Counted from the stretch's first letter, positions 50,057 through 59,743 are shown. The stretch is DNA of 64,000 bases from Paenibacillus alvei DSM 29 (GCF_000293805.1 NZ_AMBZ01000012.1:62001-126000), one strand, 5' to 3'. The notes: a model not told the origin generated them from the letters alone. Numbers and translations are program-made.

Positions 50057-51162
50057 GCGGCAAAGAGAAAGCAACACCTACGCCGGTCGTCGCCATATTA
50101 ACAATGGATGATGCCAAAGAGCATTTCCGCGGCAATCGCGATAATTTTGCCGACATCATTCAAACTGGAAGAGGCATGGGATTTATCGTCTATCTCCTTA
50201 CCGTAAAAGACTTGAAGCTTAGTGCCAAGCGGGTCATCGGATATACGATTAACGACAACAATATGTGGAAGCAGGAGTGGTTCCCGCTTCCGCATGTCAT
50301 TTACAATCGCATTCCTCTTCGAGAAGATGAAAGTCTGCCTACTGTGCGCAGCAAAATCAAGGAAGTGCTCGCCCATCCAACTATACGCATATTTAACCCC
50401 TACTTTTTCAATAAATGGAATTTATTTGAATGGTTGAAAAAATCCAAGATCACGAAAAAGTATATTCCATCAACGAAGCGGCTAAAAACATCCAGTACGT
50501 TAGGAAAAATGTTGCATAAGCATCCATATTTGTTCCTGAAGCCGGAATCCGGCAAGGCGGGTGCCGGCATTATGACCCTCCGCGTGAACCATACCAAAGC
50601 ACTGAAATACCGCCTTAAGATTCAGGATAAAAAGAAAAGTCTATCCTACAAGTGTGCAACGATTACGAAGCTGTGGAGTCGGATACAGAAGCAGGCAGGA
50701 ATGCATGACTATATCGTGCAACAAGGCATTCCACTAGCTGCCAGCAATCGACGTCCCTTCGATCTTCGAGTCCTTATTCAGAAAAATGGCCGGGGACATT
50801 GGGAAATTACAGGCGTTGGCGCGCGTGTCGCCGGTTCATCTAGTATTACGACACATGTACCGCGCGGCGGAAGCATAGACGATCCAGAAAAGCTCCTCAT
50901 TTCCGTGTTCGGTACTGGACAGTCCAAGCGCATCATGACTCGAGCCAGACATGCTGCACTTATTATTGCAAGGCAGATTGAGCGCGCCTCAGGTCATTTA
51001 CATGGCGAGATGTCAATGGACTTAGGTGTCGATGCAAGCGGCAGCATCTGGTTCTTCGAGGCAAACGCAAAGCCAATGAAGTTCGATGAGCCTCATATTC
51101 GGCATCGTTCGCTTGAGCGCATATTTCAATACTGCCAATATCTTGCAAAGCAGAGCGGATGA
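50053..51162 (+). CDS. YheC-like ATP-grasp protein (fourth of five, 369 aa)
   Basis: Short form without the N-terminal beta domain; starts PVVAILTMDDAKEHFRGNRD. ATP-grasp motifs: KPESGKAGAGIMTL, PFDLRVLIQKNGRG, and SMDLGVDASGSIWFFEANAK followed by PMKFD. The glycine loop is GKAGAG. The GTG at 50053 overlaps the stop of the third gene by four bases, and GGGGGAGA precedes it. The C-terminus differs most from the others, so its substrate may differ. Confidence 0.85.
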   Translation: MSGKEKATPTPVVAILTMDDAKEHFRGNRDNFADIIQTGRGMGFIVYLLTVKDLKLSAKRVIGYTINDNNMWKQEWFPLPHVIYNRIPLREDESLPTVRSKIKEVLAHPTIRIFNPYFFNKWNLFEWLKKSKITKKYIPSTKRLKTSSTLGKMLHKHPYLFLKPESGKAGAGIMTLRVNHTKALKYRLKIQDKKKSLSYKCATITKLWSRIQKQAGMHDYIVQQGIPLAASNRRPFDLRVLIQKNGRGHWEITGVGARVAGSSSITTHVPRGGSIDDPEKLLISVFGTGQSKRIMTRARHAALIIARQIERASGHLHGEMSMDLGVDASGSIWFFEANAKPMKFDEPHIRHRSLERIFQYCQYLAKQSG

Positions 51163-51187
51163 TGGACAGGAAGAAAGGTGAGTACGC

Positions 51188-52347
51188 TTGAGTCAACCTA
51201 CACTTGGTATATTGACATTGTATTTGAATGAACGGCGTCAGCTCGAAGAACGGCCCGTGTATCAGAAGATGATTGCAGCTGGCAAAAAAGTGGGGCTCGA
51301 GGTATATGTGTTCACTCCACAGGATGTTGATGAACAGCAGCGCCGCATCAACGCGATGTGCTACAATCCAGAGACAGGACGCTGGACTCGAAAATGGACT
51401 CGATTTCCCCACATGATATTCGACAGGTGCCGCATCCAAAATAGCTATCGCTTTAAGCAGCTTTGCCGCTTCCGCAACAAATACAAACATCTTCTGTTCT
51501 TGAATCGCCCTTTACGCAACAAGTGGACGATCCATCAAGTCTTATCAGGGGTAGCTTCCATTAAGCCACACCTCCCCAGCACTCGCTTATACCGTTCAAT
51601 TCAAGACTTGCAAAGCATGCTGCGCACAAACTCCCTAATTTACCTAAAACCTATCAACGGGACTGGAGGAAGGGGCATCCTGCGTATTGAACGTTCGCTG
51701 AGCAGTCCCTCCACCGTATTCGTTCAAGGCCGCGATCATCAACGGCGAATTATACAGCCACAGAAACTGACGCTTAACCAACTGGCCACGAAGCTGGCTG
51801 CATGGAGAGCCGTAGATCGTTACTTGGTGCAGCAAGGGATATCCTTGAAGCTGTCGAATGGGCGCGTACACGATTATCGCATGCTCGTGCAGAAGAACGG
51901 TAACGGGAAGTGGGAAGTGACCGGCTGTGCGGGTAGAGTGGGGGCCAATCGGAGCATCACTTCGAATCTCCACGGAGGCGGGAAAGCTGTACGTATGGAT
52001 GAGCTGCTTAAAAAATGGATTGGTGACGAGCAGCGCATTGCCGAAGTGAAGGAAGAAGCAGAAAGAATCAGCCTTGAAATTGCTCAATATCTTGAAGAAA
52101 ATATGGCGCTCTATGTGAATTGGCGCTGGATCTCGCCATTGATCGCAAGGGCCACATATGGCTGCTTGAGGTGAACCCAAAACCTGCACGAGAAGTATTC
52201 AGTCGGATTGGAGATCGGGAGACGTATCGGGCCGCTATCTCCCGGCCAATTGAATACGCAGCCTGGCTGCATCGCCAAAAAGGCAAGCGTCATGGGGATG
52301 TGACAATATCAATCGTAGAAGAAACCGATCCTTCAACTTCAGAGTAA
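51188..52347 (+). pseudogene. YheC-like ATP-grasp gene (fifth of five), frameshifted near its end
   Basis: The first part, from TTG at 51188 with AAAGGTGAG upstream, reads LGILTLYLNERRQLEERP, then KPINGTGGRGILRI and VHDYRMLVQKNGNG, and runs into a wrong frame at about 52115, ending WRWISPLIARATYGCLR at 52174. The correct end lies in another frame from 52120 to 52347: LDLAIDRKGHIWLLEVNPKP and AREVF. Adding one G at 52115 (TATGGTGAATTGG in place of TATGTGAATTGG) restores YGELALDLAID, as in the other four genes. The metal-binding Glu-Asn would be lost in the truncated product. Sequencing error or real mutation cannot be told apart here. A terminator follows at 52416. Confidence 0.85.
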
Positions 52348-52415
52348 ATAGATTCAAGTGCCTAGACCGCAATCGTGACGACGGTAAACAGCTTATCGAT
52401 TCAAGTTCTGCAAGA

Positions 52416-52460
52416 CACCACCGTAATCCTCGCAATGCGGACACGGTGGTGCTTCCTTTT
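52416..52460 (+). terminator. Terminator of the yhe ATP-grasp array
   Basis: CACCACCGT (52416-52424) and ACGGTGGTG (52443-52451) form a 9-bp stem, and CTTCCTTTT follows. It lies 68 bases after the fifth gene and 5 bases before the stop of the convergent carboxypeptidase gene. Confidence 0.75.
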
Positions 52461-52464
52461 ACAG

Positions 52465-53505
52465 TTAGTCCTTAAATGGACTTTCAAGTAACACAACTTC
52501 ATTCGTACTTGGTCGCAGCTCAACTTGACCACCGAGCGGCAGTATAAGCTTCGGATCTGTATGACCGAAGTCAAAATTGACCACAATCGGCAATTCCCCG
52601 GCGCCGAACTCCCCTTTGACGATGTCGACAATAAGATCATACAGCCGCCGCGTCTCTTCCTCACTGTAGTCCTTCGCCCGGCCAAAAATCAGCCCCTTTG
52701 CCTTCGCGTATACACCCTGCATCCCGTAATTGCGCAGCATGTAGCCAACTTGCATTGGCGACGGTTTCTCTTCTGAGGTTTCAAAAAAGAGAATTTTATT
52801 CGCCCAGAACGAAGCTTCCGGCCAATATGGAGTCGACTTCATAAACTCCAATACCTCAATACATCCGCCCCATAAATCCCCTTGTTGGACGGCTTCCCCT
52901 TGCAGAAAAATCCACCCCTTCTCATTCGAGATGAACTCCTGGCATTGACCTAGCGTATCAAGGTTGCCCCAATCCTGATATCCATTCGTCCATTTCATGT
53001 ATGGCGCATAGGCATATGGATAATCATTTGAAAACAATAGTGCATCAAGATGAGCGGTATACGCATCGGGCAAATGCTTCAGCTGCGCGATTCCTGCCAA
53101 TATCGAAGGACCATAAAAAGTGATCATGCCAAGCTGATTCAAATAAGATAAAAAGGTTGTCGCATCCGAAAAGCCCATGATCATTTTCGGATTATTTTTG
53201 ATCCGTTCAATATCCAAAAAGGGCAAGATCCGAATCGATTCATATCCTCCAATGGAACAAATAATGCCGTGAATGCTCGGATCAGCAAAGGCTTCATTCA
53301 TATCCTGCGCGCGCAGCTCAGGGTGGCGATACAGCTCCGCCGGCTCCATTCTAGCAGTCGGCATTTCTATAATTTCAAGACCGAACAGTTCACGTAAATT
53401 GCGCAGACCAAGCTCATAGGTATCCGGAAATAAGTAAGGAAGGCCGCTCGAAGGGGAAATGATTGCAATTTTAGAGCCTCGTTTCAGTCGCTTTGGCTTA
53501 AGCAT
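52465..53505 (-). CDS. LD-carboxypeptidase / MccF-like S66 family peptidase (346 aa)
   Basis: Serine peptidase family S66. Ser113 in MGFSDATTFLSYL is the expected nucleophile, with later Glu and His in FFETSEEKPS and FDFGHTDPKLILPLGG. The N-terminus KLKPKRLKRGSKIAIISPSS and the IICSIGGYES and TFYGPSILAG blocks fit. The family includes LD-carboxypeptidases that trim tetrapeptide stems of murein and MccF, which cuts microcin C. I start at the ATG at 53503-53505 since AGGAGG lies 7 bases upstream. It faces the yhe array and is the first gene of a minus-strand pair with the next gene not closely linked. Which substrate is used is unclear. Confidence 0.85.
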   Translation of the reverse strand: MLKPKRLKRGSKIAIISPSSGLPYLFPDTYELGLRNLRELFGLEIIEMPTARMEPAELYRHPELRAQDMNEAFADPSIHGIICSIGGYESIRILPFLDIERIKNNPKMIMGFSDATTFLSYLNQLGMITFYGPSILAGIAQLKHLPDAYTAHLDALLFSNDYPYAYAPYMKWTNGYQDWGNLDTLGQCQEFISNEKGWIFLQGEAVQQGDLWGGCIEVLEFMKSTPYWPEASFWANKILFFETSEEKPSPMQVGYMLRNYGMQGVYAKAKGLIFGRAKDYSEEETRRLYDLIVDIVKGEFGAGELPIVVNFDFGHTDPKLILPLGGQVELRPSTNEVVLLESPFKD

Positions 53506-53578
53506 ATAAATACCTCCTAAATTTCCATTAATTCTATTCCTGATGCAACTAGGAGTCAATCCTATATTTTCCATACAC

Positions 53579-53613
53579 AAAAAAACCGACACCGCAAATC
53601 AATGCGGTGTCGG
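53579..53613 (-). terminator. Terminator of the CHAT-like gene
   Basis: CCGACACCGCA (53586-53596) and TGCGGTGTCGG (53603-53613) form a perfect 11-bp stem with a 6-base loop. On the minus strand seven T follow. It lies 7 bases past the stop at 53620. Confidence 0.92.
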
Positions 53614-53619
53614 CTTTCC

Positions 53620-54171
53620 TTACTTCGTATACAGTTGATACATCAAAGTATCCTCGTCAGCGGCACGAGCGAGATCATAAGCCTGCTGAATGCTTCGTTG
53701 GTTCTGGATCAGCTCATAACAGAAACGGGTAACAAACATTAACGTACTGTTCCCGTATGGATAATCGTTAGGTGCAATATACGTTTGGCAGCCACTGTCC
53801 AAGAATGCCTCGGCCATTTCCTTATAGCCCAGATCACAGCCGTTGGCGATTACTGTCCGGCCATCGAGCTTGGCGAATTTCCGAACTTCCTCCCTGCCGA
53901 AATCGCCGCGCGGCTCCCCGTCATCATACACATCGTCTCCAATCTCAGGCATCACGAAGCGGCCCTCGTCGCCATGGAAATTTAAGATGACAAGATCGGT
54001 GTCGGGGAACAAATCCTTGCCAGACAGAACGTCAGTAAAATCGTTTGGTCTTCCCACCCAATACATGAATACCCGAGCTCCAAAGTACTCCAAAGTAGCT
54101 CGAAGCGCTTGTGTCTCCATATCACAATCCGGTCCACACACAATAGCAACATTCATTTCAGGTTTACTCAT
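53620..54171 (-). CDS. Stand-alone caspase-fold (clan CD, CHAT-like) candidate (183 aa)
   Basis: The order of elements resembles a CHAT or caspase catalytic domain: a beta-strand and His in VILNFHGDEGRF (His66), then a strand and Cys in TVIANGCDLG (Cys112), then a helix KEMAEAFLDSG, a strand QTYIAPNDYPYG, a helix STLMFVTRFCYELIQ, and the AYDLARAAD end seen in CHAT proteins. The His-Gly and Gly-Cys pair is the expected dyad. The protein has no other domain, no signal peptide and no membrane segment. Homologues are usually annotated as hypothetical, and I know no function. GGAGG precedes the ATG at 54169-54171 by 9 bases. Neighbours are an LD-carboxypeptidase and a HAD phosphatase. The CHAT link is inference from short motifs. 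Confidence 0.55.
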   Translation of the reverse strand: MSKPEMNVAIVCGPDCDMETQALRATLEYFGARVFMYWVGRPNDFTDVLSGKDLFPDTDLVILNFHGDEGRFVMPEIGDDVYDDGEPRGDFGREEVRKFAKLDGRTVIANGCDLGYKEMAEAFLDSGCQTYIAPNDYPYGNSTLMFVTRFCYELIQNQRSIQQAYDLARAADEDTLMYQLYTK

Positions 54172-54311
54172 TCGAATCAGCCTCCATATTGTTTAAGTAG
54201 TTACGCGCGTACGCATTTGTTTCAACTACTAGAAGCAATGGAGGCGGCCTGGCCCACCACGATACAATTCGACGTTACTTCTTCATTACTGTCTTCCCTT
54301 CAAGATTGTTA

Positions 54312-55016
54312 TTATAGCGATGAAGCATACAAATCCAGCAGCTCATCGAAGTTATGGATCAGAACGTCCGAACCCTTCAATTCCTCATCCGCACCGAAAC
54401 CAGCATACTGACAACCGATAACCGTTTGTCCATTTTCTTTGCCGGCCTCCACGTCCGAAGAGCGATCACCAACCATCCACGCCGAGGAAATGCCGTGTTC
54501 CTTCAACAGAAGCTCTACAAGCTCCACCTTCGTCGAAGTCTGGCGCCCTCCGGCACTATACAGCTCCGTGAACAGTTCAGTCAATCCGTGCGCATCGGAC
54601 ACACCTTGCACATATTCTTCCAATCCATTGCTGGCTACAAACAACTTTACACCAGATTCGCGCAAATTGGCAAGTGTTTCCTTAACCTGCGGATACAGTT
54701 CCGTTTCCCCTTCCTGCAAGCCTTTCAGTTCATATTCGAGCAGCAGATCATCCGCACGCAGTCTTGCTTCCTCGCTGGACTCCGGCATTACTCGCTTCCA
54801 TATATCTGCAAGCAGCATGCCAAGAGAGCTTAATATGCGCTCCTCCGGCGGGGTTGTCCCTTCGAATAAGCCCTCATTTCGAAGCTGATCAAACGTACGA
54901 TGATACGCTGGAATCAACAGCGTCTCCGTCTTGAACAACGTACCATCCATATCAAAAATCATTGCCTCCGGGCGCTTCAACGTGCCAGTGGAACGAGATA
55001 CATCAGAAGTAGTCAT
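54312..55016 (-). CDS. HAD-family phosphatase (234 aa)
   Basis: Haloacid dehalogenase hydrolase with all four motifs: MIFDMDGTLFKTETLL (Asp nucleophile), VASNGLEEYV for motif II, KVELVELLLKEHG with the Lys, and MVGDRSSDVEAGKENG for the acid pair. The alpha-helical cap spans about residues 40-115. It is a small-molecule phosphatase of the phosphoglycolate-phosphatase-like group, but the substrate is not seen in the sequence. I start at the ATG at 55014-55016 after GGAGGG with 6 bases spacing. A longer upstream frame lacks a site. It lies between the CHAT-like gene and ypdA, which is divergent. Confidence 0.87.
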   Translation of the reverse strand: MTTSDVSRSTGTLKRPEAMIFDMDGTLFKTETLLIPAYHRTFDQLRNEGLFEGTTPPEERILSSLGMLLADIWKRVMPESSEEARLRADDLLLEYELKGLQEGETELYPQVKETLANLRESGVKLFVASNGLEEYVQGVSDAHGLTELFTELYSAGGRQTSTKVELVELLLKEHGISSAWMVGDRSSDVEAGKENGQTVIGCQYAGFGADEELKGSDVLIHNFDELLDLYASSL

Positions 55017-55239
55017 TCCTTTCCCTCCAATTCTATAGTTGTCATTGCACAGACTATACATCATTGTACACAACATCAATCCATGATTCATTAGCAATAT
55101 TGTAAATGTTTTGTAATCCATATGTAAGGATGAGGATAGCCAATTTCATTCCCGTTCGATATGATAAGTATGTGGAATATACTAGAGACTAGATTATCGA
55201 ATTGCACAGCAAACAACTTGTCATACGGAGGCGAATCAA

Positions 55240-56220
55240 TTGGAACAGGCGATCATTATCGGAGCAGGTCCATGCGGACTATCTGCTGCTATAGAATTAC
55301 AACGGATTGGTATGAATCCGCTCATCATTGAGAAGCACTGTCTCGTGAACTCAATATATCGGTATCCTACCCATCTGCAATTTTTCAGTACGCCGGAAAT
55401 GCTCGAAATCGGCGGCATGCCATTTGCCAGCCCACACGACAAACCATACCGAGATGAAGCACTCGTCTATTACCGCAAGGTAGCAGAACGATACCAGCTC
55501 CGTATTCGTTCTTATGAAGAGGTAAAGTTTATTCATAAAGAAGAAGACGGAACGTTTACAATTCATTCTACAGCACGCAGCGGCTCATCCATCACACATC
55601 GTGCGCGTTATGTAGTCATCGCTACAGGTTATTTTGATCATCCGAACATGCTTGGCATCCCGGGAGAGTCCCTGCCGCACGTATCTCACTATTTCCAAGA
55701 AGCCCATCCTTATGCGGGCATAAATGTCGTGATTATTGGCGGAAACAATTCAGCTGTTGATGCTGCACTTGAGTTAATGCGAGTCGGAGCTAAAGTTACG
55801 GTTGTCTACCGCGGTGATGAGTTAACTGCTCATATCAAACCTTGGGTTCGTCCGATCTTTGACAGCATGATCGCAAAGGGAGTCATTGGAATGAAATATC
55901 ATTCCCGAGTCGTTCGAATCGAACCAGATCGGGTACATATTGAGCATAATGAGGGGGGCACGGAAGTCATCGCAAGCGACTTCGTTCTCGCCTTGACCGG
56001 ATTCAGACCGGATCGTACGATGCTGACTGCAAGCGGAATTGAGCTGCAAACCGACCGCGAAAAGCCCGTATTCAATCCGGAGACAATGGAGACGAATGTG
56101 CCTGGATTATATGTAGCTGGGGTTATCTCATCAGGGCGAGATGCCAACGAGATATTCATTGAGTCTGGCCGCTATCATGGGAAATTAATTGCTGATCATT
56201 TGAAGCAGCAATCCCGTTAA
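55240..56220 (+). CDS. ypdA: YpdA family putative bacillithiol disulfide reductase (326 aa)
   Basis: FAD- and NADPH-binding flavoprotein. The FAD Rossmann motif is IIIGAGPCGLSAAIEL and the NADPH motif is VIIGGNNSAVDAALELMR. A Cys lies in the first motif (GPCG), as in YpdA. The rest matches (YRYPTHLQFFSTPEMLEIGG, LALTGFRPDRTMLTASGIEL, PGLYVAGVISSGRDANEIFI). YpdA reduces bacillithiol disulfide and so keeps the low-molecular-weight thiol pool reduced. The start is TTG at 55240, 8 bases after GGAGG. It points to an organism that uses bacillithiol. A terminator separates it from yfkAB. Confidence 0.9.
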   Translation: MEQAIIIGAGPCGLSAAIELQRIGMNPLIIEKHCLVNSIYRYPTHLQFFSTPEMLEIGGMPFASPHDKPYRDEALVYYRKVAERYQLRIRSYEEVKFIHKEEDGTFTIHSTARSGSSITHRARYVVIATGYFDHPNMLGIPGESLPHVSHYFQEAHPYAGINVVIIGGNNSAVDAALELMRVGAKVTVVYRGDELTAHIKPWVRPIFDSMIAKGVIGMKYHSRVVRIEPDRVHIEHNEGGTEVIASDFVLALTGFRPDRTMLTASGIELQTDREKPVFNPETMETNVPGLYVAGVISSGRDANEIFIESGRYHGKLIADHLKQQSR

Positions 56221-56225
56221 GAGCA

Positions 56226-56249
56226 GCGGGTGGGTAACAACCCACCCGC
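56226..56249. terminator. Terminator between ypdA and yfkAB
   Basis: GCGGGTGGGT (56226-56235) and ACCCACCCGC (56240-56249) form a perfect 10-bp stem with a 4-base loop. T residues are sparse. It can serve both convergent genes. Confidence 0.75.
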
Positions 56250-56264
56250 CTCTTCATGAATGAT

Positions 56265-57428
56265 CTAGGACAGCACAGCCGTCCGCTCCTTGAAGTTCAC
56301 TCCCCGATAATACATATCGGCAACGAGCAAATTCGGCCCGCAGCAGGAAGCCTGCGGACAGTGGCAATCCACCGTTCTGGAAAGCGGATGTTCATTCAGC
56401 CAAGCATTGAATGTGTCATCGAGCTTGCCGGAATAGATGCTGCCGAACGCTGGAATATCCGCGAAGTCCGTTACATAGATATCCCCGCTAAACAAGTTGA
56501 CATTCAATCGGTTACGGCCATCCGGGTCGTTGCGAACGGTCACCATTGGTTCTTTATGAAGACGTTGCAGCAATGCCTGATCCTCTTCATTCCTATTGCA
56601 GGAGAAGAAAGGCAGCGTGCCGAACAGCATCCACATCTCTTTATTGCGAGTATCCAACAGCTTATGAATAGCTGCGCGCAACTGCTCAATTGGAAGCACA
56701 GGCAAGTTCTCCGCAAAGGAGCTCGGGTACATCGGATGAACCTCATGGCGCTTGCATCCCATTTCATCGATGAGACGATGAATTTCACTCAGCTTGTCGT
56801 GTGTCCGATAATTGACCATGGATTCAGCGGAAATATACATGCCTGCTTCACTCAACTTGCGTGTATTTTCAATCATGCGCTCATACAGTCGGCCTGCCGC
56901 ACCGGACTTCACCTCATGGCTGCTATGCGTGAATCCAACCGCATGGAAATCCTCCATACATGTATAGTTGAACGAAATATGCATGACATCCAAGTAAGGT
57001 GCTACCATTTCGTATCTGCGCATGTCCATCGTCAAGTTGGAGTTGATCTGGGAACGTACCCCGCGCTCGCGCGCATATCGCAACAGGGGAACGATATACT
57101 CCTTAACCGTCTTCTCATGGAACATCGGCTCACCGCCGGTTATACTTATCGTCTCCAAATGCTCGACCTCTTCGAGACGCTGCAGCATCAGATCAAGCGA
57201 CAGCTTGGGAGGCTCATTTGCGACCAGTGTGTATCCAACCGCACAGTGTTCACAGCGCATATTGCACGCCTGCGCCACAGTCATCTCCACACTTGTCAAT
57301 ACATGACGGCCATATTGCTGCAAAGAACGAATCGGATCCCATGGATCGTAGGCTGGACTAATTGTTCTTAGCCCTGCTGTCCCTCCTTGCTTCGTGTTCA
57401 CTATCTTCTCCGCTTGCAATTGATTCAT
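56265..57428 (-). CDS. yfkAB: Radical SAM protein YfkAB (387 aa)
   Basis: A radical SAM enzyme with the CxxxCxxC cluster motif at Cys55, Cys59 and Cys62 (CNMRCEHC), and glycine-rich SITGGEPMFHE that binds SAM. A C-terminal block rich in Cys (CHCPQASCC, about 355-363) suggests a second iron-sulfur site, as in SPASM-like proteins. The order matches YfkA and YfkB, which are one fused gene in most Bacillus. The reaction is not known. AGGTGG lies upstream of the ATG at 57426-57428. It is convergent with ypdA and precedes no close partner. Confidence 0.88.
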   Translation of the reverse strand: MNQLQAEKIVNTKQGGTAGLRTISPAYDPWDPIRSLQQYGRHVLTSVEMTVAQACNMRCEHCAVGYTLVANEPPKLSLDLMLQRLEEVEHLETISITGGEPMFHEKTVKEYIVPLLRYARERGVRSQINSNLTMDMRRYEMVAPYLDVMHISFNYTCMEDFHAVGFTHSSHEVKSGAAGRLYERMIENTRKLSEAGMYISAESMVNYRTHDKLSEIHRLIDEMGCKRHEVHPMYPSSFAENLPVLPIEQLRAAIHKLLDTRNKEMWMLFGTLPFFSCNRNEEDQALLQRLHKEPMVTVRNDPDGRNRLNVNLFSGDIYVTDFADIPAFGSIYSGKLDDTFNAWLNEHPLSRTVDCHCPQASCCGPNLLVADMYYRGVNFKERTAVLS

Positions 57429-57496
57429 GATTCATTCCACCTAACTTTCTAGTTGCCTGCTTTCAGCCTTCGTTGAAAAAATAATTGCTTACATAT

Positions 57497-59743
57497 TTAT
57501 AGCATACTTCGCCGATCCTTGCGTCGAAACATTCTTGGCGCCCACCAATTGGCACGGCCCATCAGCTTCATAAATGCAGGAACAAGCAGCACCCGAATAA
57601 GCGTCGCATCCAAAAATACCGATACCGCAAGTCCAAGCCCGATAGCCTTCATCATCTCATTATCGGTGAAAATAAAAGCACCTACAACAACAATCAAAAT
57701 GAAGGCCGCACTTGTAATAATACTTCCTGTCTTCATCAACCCTTGTGCGGTACTGTGTTCATTGTCCTTCGTGCGATCATACTCCTCAGCAATTCGGGAC
57801 AACAGAAACACCTCATAATCCATAGATATGCCGAAGACGACACAAAAAATGATGATGGGAAGCATCGCCACCACCATACCTGTTGAGGTGACCTGCAAAA
57901 GGTCAGCCAAATGACCGTGCTGGAAGACAAGAACGACGATGCCAAGGCTTGCTCCCAAGCTCAGCATGTTCATCATAACCGCCTTCAGTGGCAGAAGAAT
58001 CGATCGAAACGCGACAAAGAGAACCACATACGTCACGACAAGAATAAACGCGATTACGAACGGCAGTGCAGCTGTTATTCGTTCTATGATATCCCGTTGA
58101 ACTGCCGGGCCGCCGGTTACATACTTCCCCTTCAGTCCCGAACCAGATTCAATTTGACGCAGCTCGTCCACTAACTGGAACGCAGCGTCGCCCTTCGTGT
58201 GAGGCTTCGGAATGACTTGGATAACCAGCATCTTGTCACGAAGCGGCAGCTTCAACTCCATCTGGCTGCGCAGCTCTGGATGAGACAACGCAGCAGCCTG
58301 CGCTTCAGCTCCCTGTATATTCAATTGCGCCAATGCACTCACATAGCTGTCGACCCGCTGTACGCCATCTAGGTTTTGAATGCGGGTCGAAAAACCTTCT
58401 ATCGATCGAATTGCATCCACAGAAAAATAGGGCTTGTCCGTCTGCACGACGATCTGAATTGGATTCAATGCCTGCTCATCATAGGCTTCCTTCATCAATT
58501 CCGCACCATAGCGTGATTCATACTTGGGCGGAAGCATCTCTGCATCTGGTATCCCAATCTTCATGCTGCCGATTGGCCAAGCACAAGCAGCCAGGATTGC
58601 AGTGAGCAGCAGCACAATCAATACAGGATGCCTCATAACCCCATATGCAATGCGGCTCCACAATTCACTGCCCTCTGCCTTTTTGCCGCGTCTCCATCGT
58701 GCAGGAATGACTGGGAATTGATTCACCCTATGGCCAAGTAGACTCAATAGTGACAGTAAAAGTGTATTTCCCGCTGTAACCGACATCATGACCACAATGA
58801 CACCGCCAATGCACAGCGAACGAAATAGAGATAAATCAATAAAAAGCATCGCAATTAATCCAATCAGCACCGCAACGCCCGAAAATACAATCGACTGGCC
58901 CGCAGTTTGCGCGGTCATCGCAATCGCATGCTCCACAGAAGATTGCTTGGCAAGCTCCTCACGGAATCGGCTTACGATAAACAACGCATAATCGATGCCA
59001 ACGGCTAGACCCAGCATAGACACCATATTCGGCAAAAAGTTACTGAGCGTGTCAGTAATTTGGGCAATTCCATAGATAATCCCCAGTGTCGTCGTAACAC
59101 TAAAAAGCCCAATTATAAGCGGCAGCACTCCTGCAAGCCATGTTCCAAATACGAACAAAAGGACGAGCAGCGCAATAGGAAGCCCGATCAGTTCAGACTT
59201 TACAATATCGTTCTTGCTCGCTGTCTGAATATCATAGTAGACCGACGTAGTGCCTGTCACATAGGCCTTAGCGATCGGAATATCCGTTATAAGCTTGCGA
59301 AGATCGGGATATCGATCAAGCGCCTCATCTGTGTCCATATTGATACGGACATGAGCTGCAATAACATCGCTCCGCTTGCCCGTTTGATCCTGTGTCCGAA
59401 GTTGAATGTTTCCGACGGCCGGATTCCGCTTCAGATCTGCAAGTGAGCGCTCAATTTGCTGGATGGAATCTTTCGTGGACAAGGAGCTGCTGTCCCTGCT
59501 CTCATAGACAATATCCATCGTCGTGGAAGAGATGCCAAGCTCATCTCGCAACAGTTCATAACCTGTATAAGATTCACTGCTAGTCGGCGTGAATCCATTA
59601 TTCTTGAGCATGGAAGGCACTTGTACGGCCAGTATGGAGGTCAATGCAAACAAAATCGTCCAGATGATCCATACTGCATGACGCCATCGATAAATCCACT
59701 TTCCCCAATGCCACAACCAACCTTGTCTGGCTGCTTCCCTCAC
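57497..59743 (-). CDS. MMPL-family RND-type transporter (748 aa)
   Basis: MMPL/SSD-type membrane transporter with two repeated halves of six helices each. The first half has a large external loop after TM1 (VDIQVYESR-like region to about residue 180) and conserved PNMVSMLGLAVGIDYALFIV. The second half has FVIAFILVVTYVVLFVAF, GISMDYEVFLLSRIAEEY. These proteins move lipids or other hydrophobic compounds out of the cell or confer resistance. It has the actinobacterial-like form found in many Firmicutes. The GTG at 59741-59743 follows AGGAGG. Its neighbours give no hint of substrate, and no TetR regulator is beside it. Confidence 0.88.
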   Translation of the reverse strand: MREAARQGWLWHWGKWIYRWRHAVWIIWTILFALTSILAVQVPSMLKNNGFTPTSSESYTGYELLRDELGISSTTMDIVYESRDSSSLSTKDSIQQIERSLADLKRNPAVGNIQLRTQDQTGKRSDVIAAHVRINMDTDEALDRYPDLRKLITDIPIAKAYVTGTTSVYYDIQTASKNDIVKSELIGLPIALLVLLFVFGTWLAGVLPLIIGLFSVTTTLGIIYGIAQITDTLSNFLPNMVSMLGLAVGIDYALFIVSRFREELAKQSSVEHAIAMTAQTAGQSIVFSGVAVLIGLIAMLFIDLSLFRSLCIGGVIVVMMSVTAGNTLLLSLLSLLGHRVNQFPVIPARWRRGKKAEGSELWSRIAYGVMRHPVLIVLLLTAILAACAWPIGSMKIGIPDAEMLPPKYESRYGAELMKEAYDEQALNPIQIVVQTDKPYFSVDAIRSIEGFSTRIQNLDGVQRVDSYVSALAQLNIQGAEAQAAALSHPELRSQMELKLPLRDKMLVIQVIPKPHTKGDAAFQLVDELRQIESGSGLKGKYVTGGPAVQRDIIERITAALPFVIAFILVVTYVVLFVAFRSILLPLKAVMMNMLSLGASLGIVVLVFQHGHLADLLQVTSTGMVVAMLPIIIFCVVFGISMDYEVFLLSRIAEEYDRTKDNEHSTAQGLMKTGSIITSAAFILIVVVGAFIFTDNEMMKAIGLGLAVSVFLDATLIRVLLVPAFMKLMGRANWWAPRMFRRKDRRSML

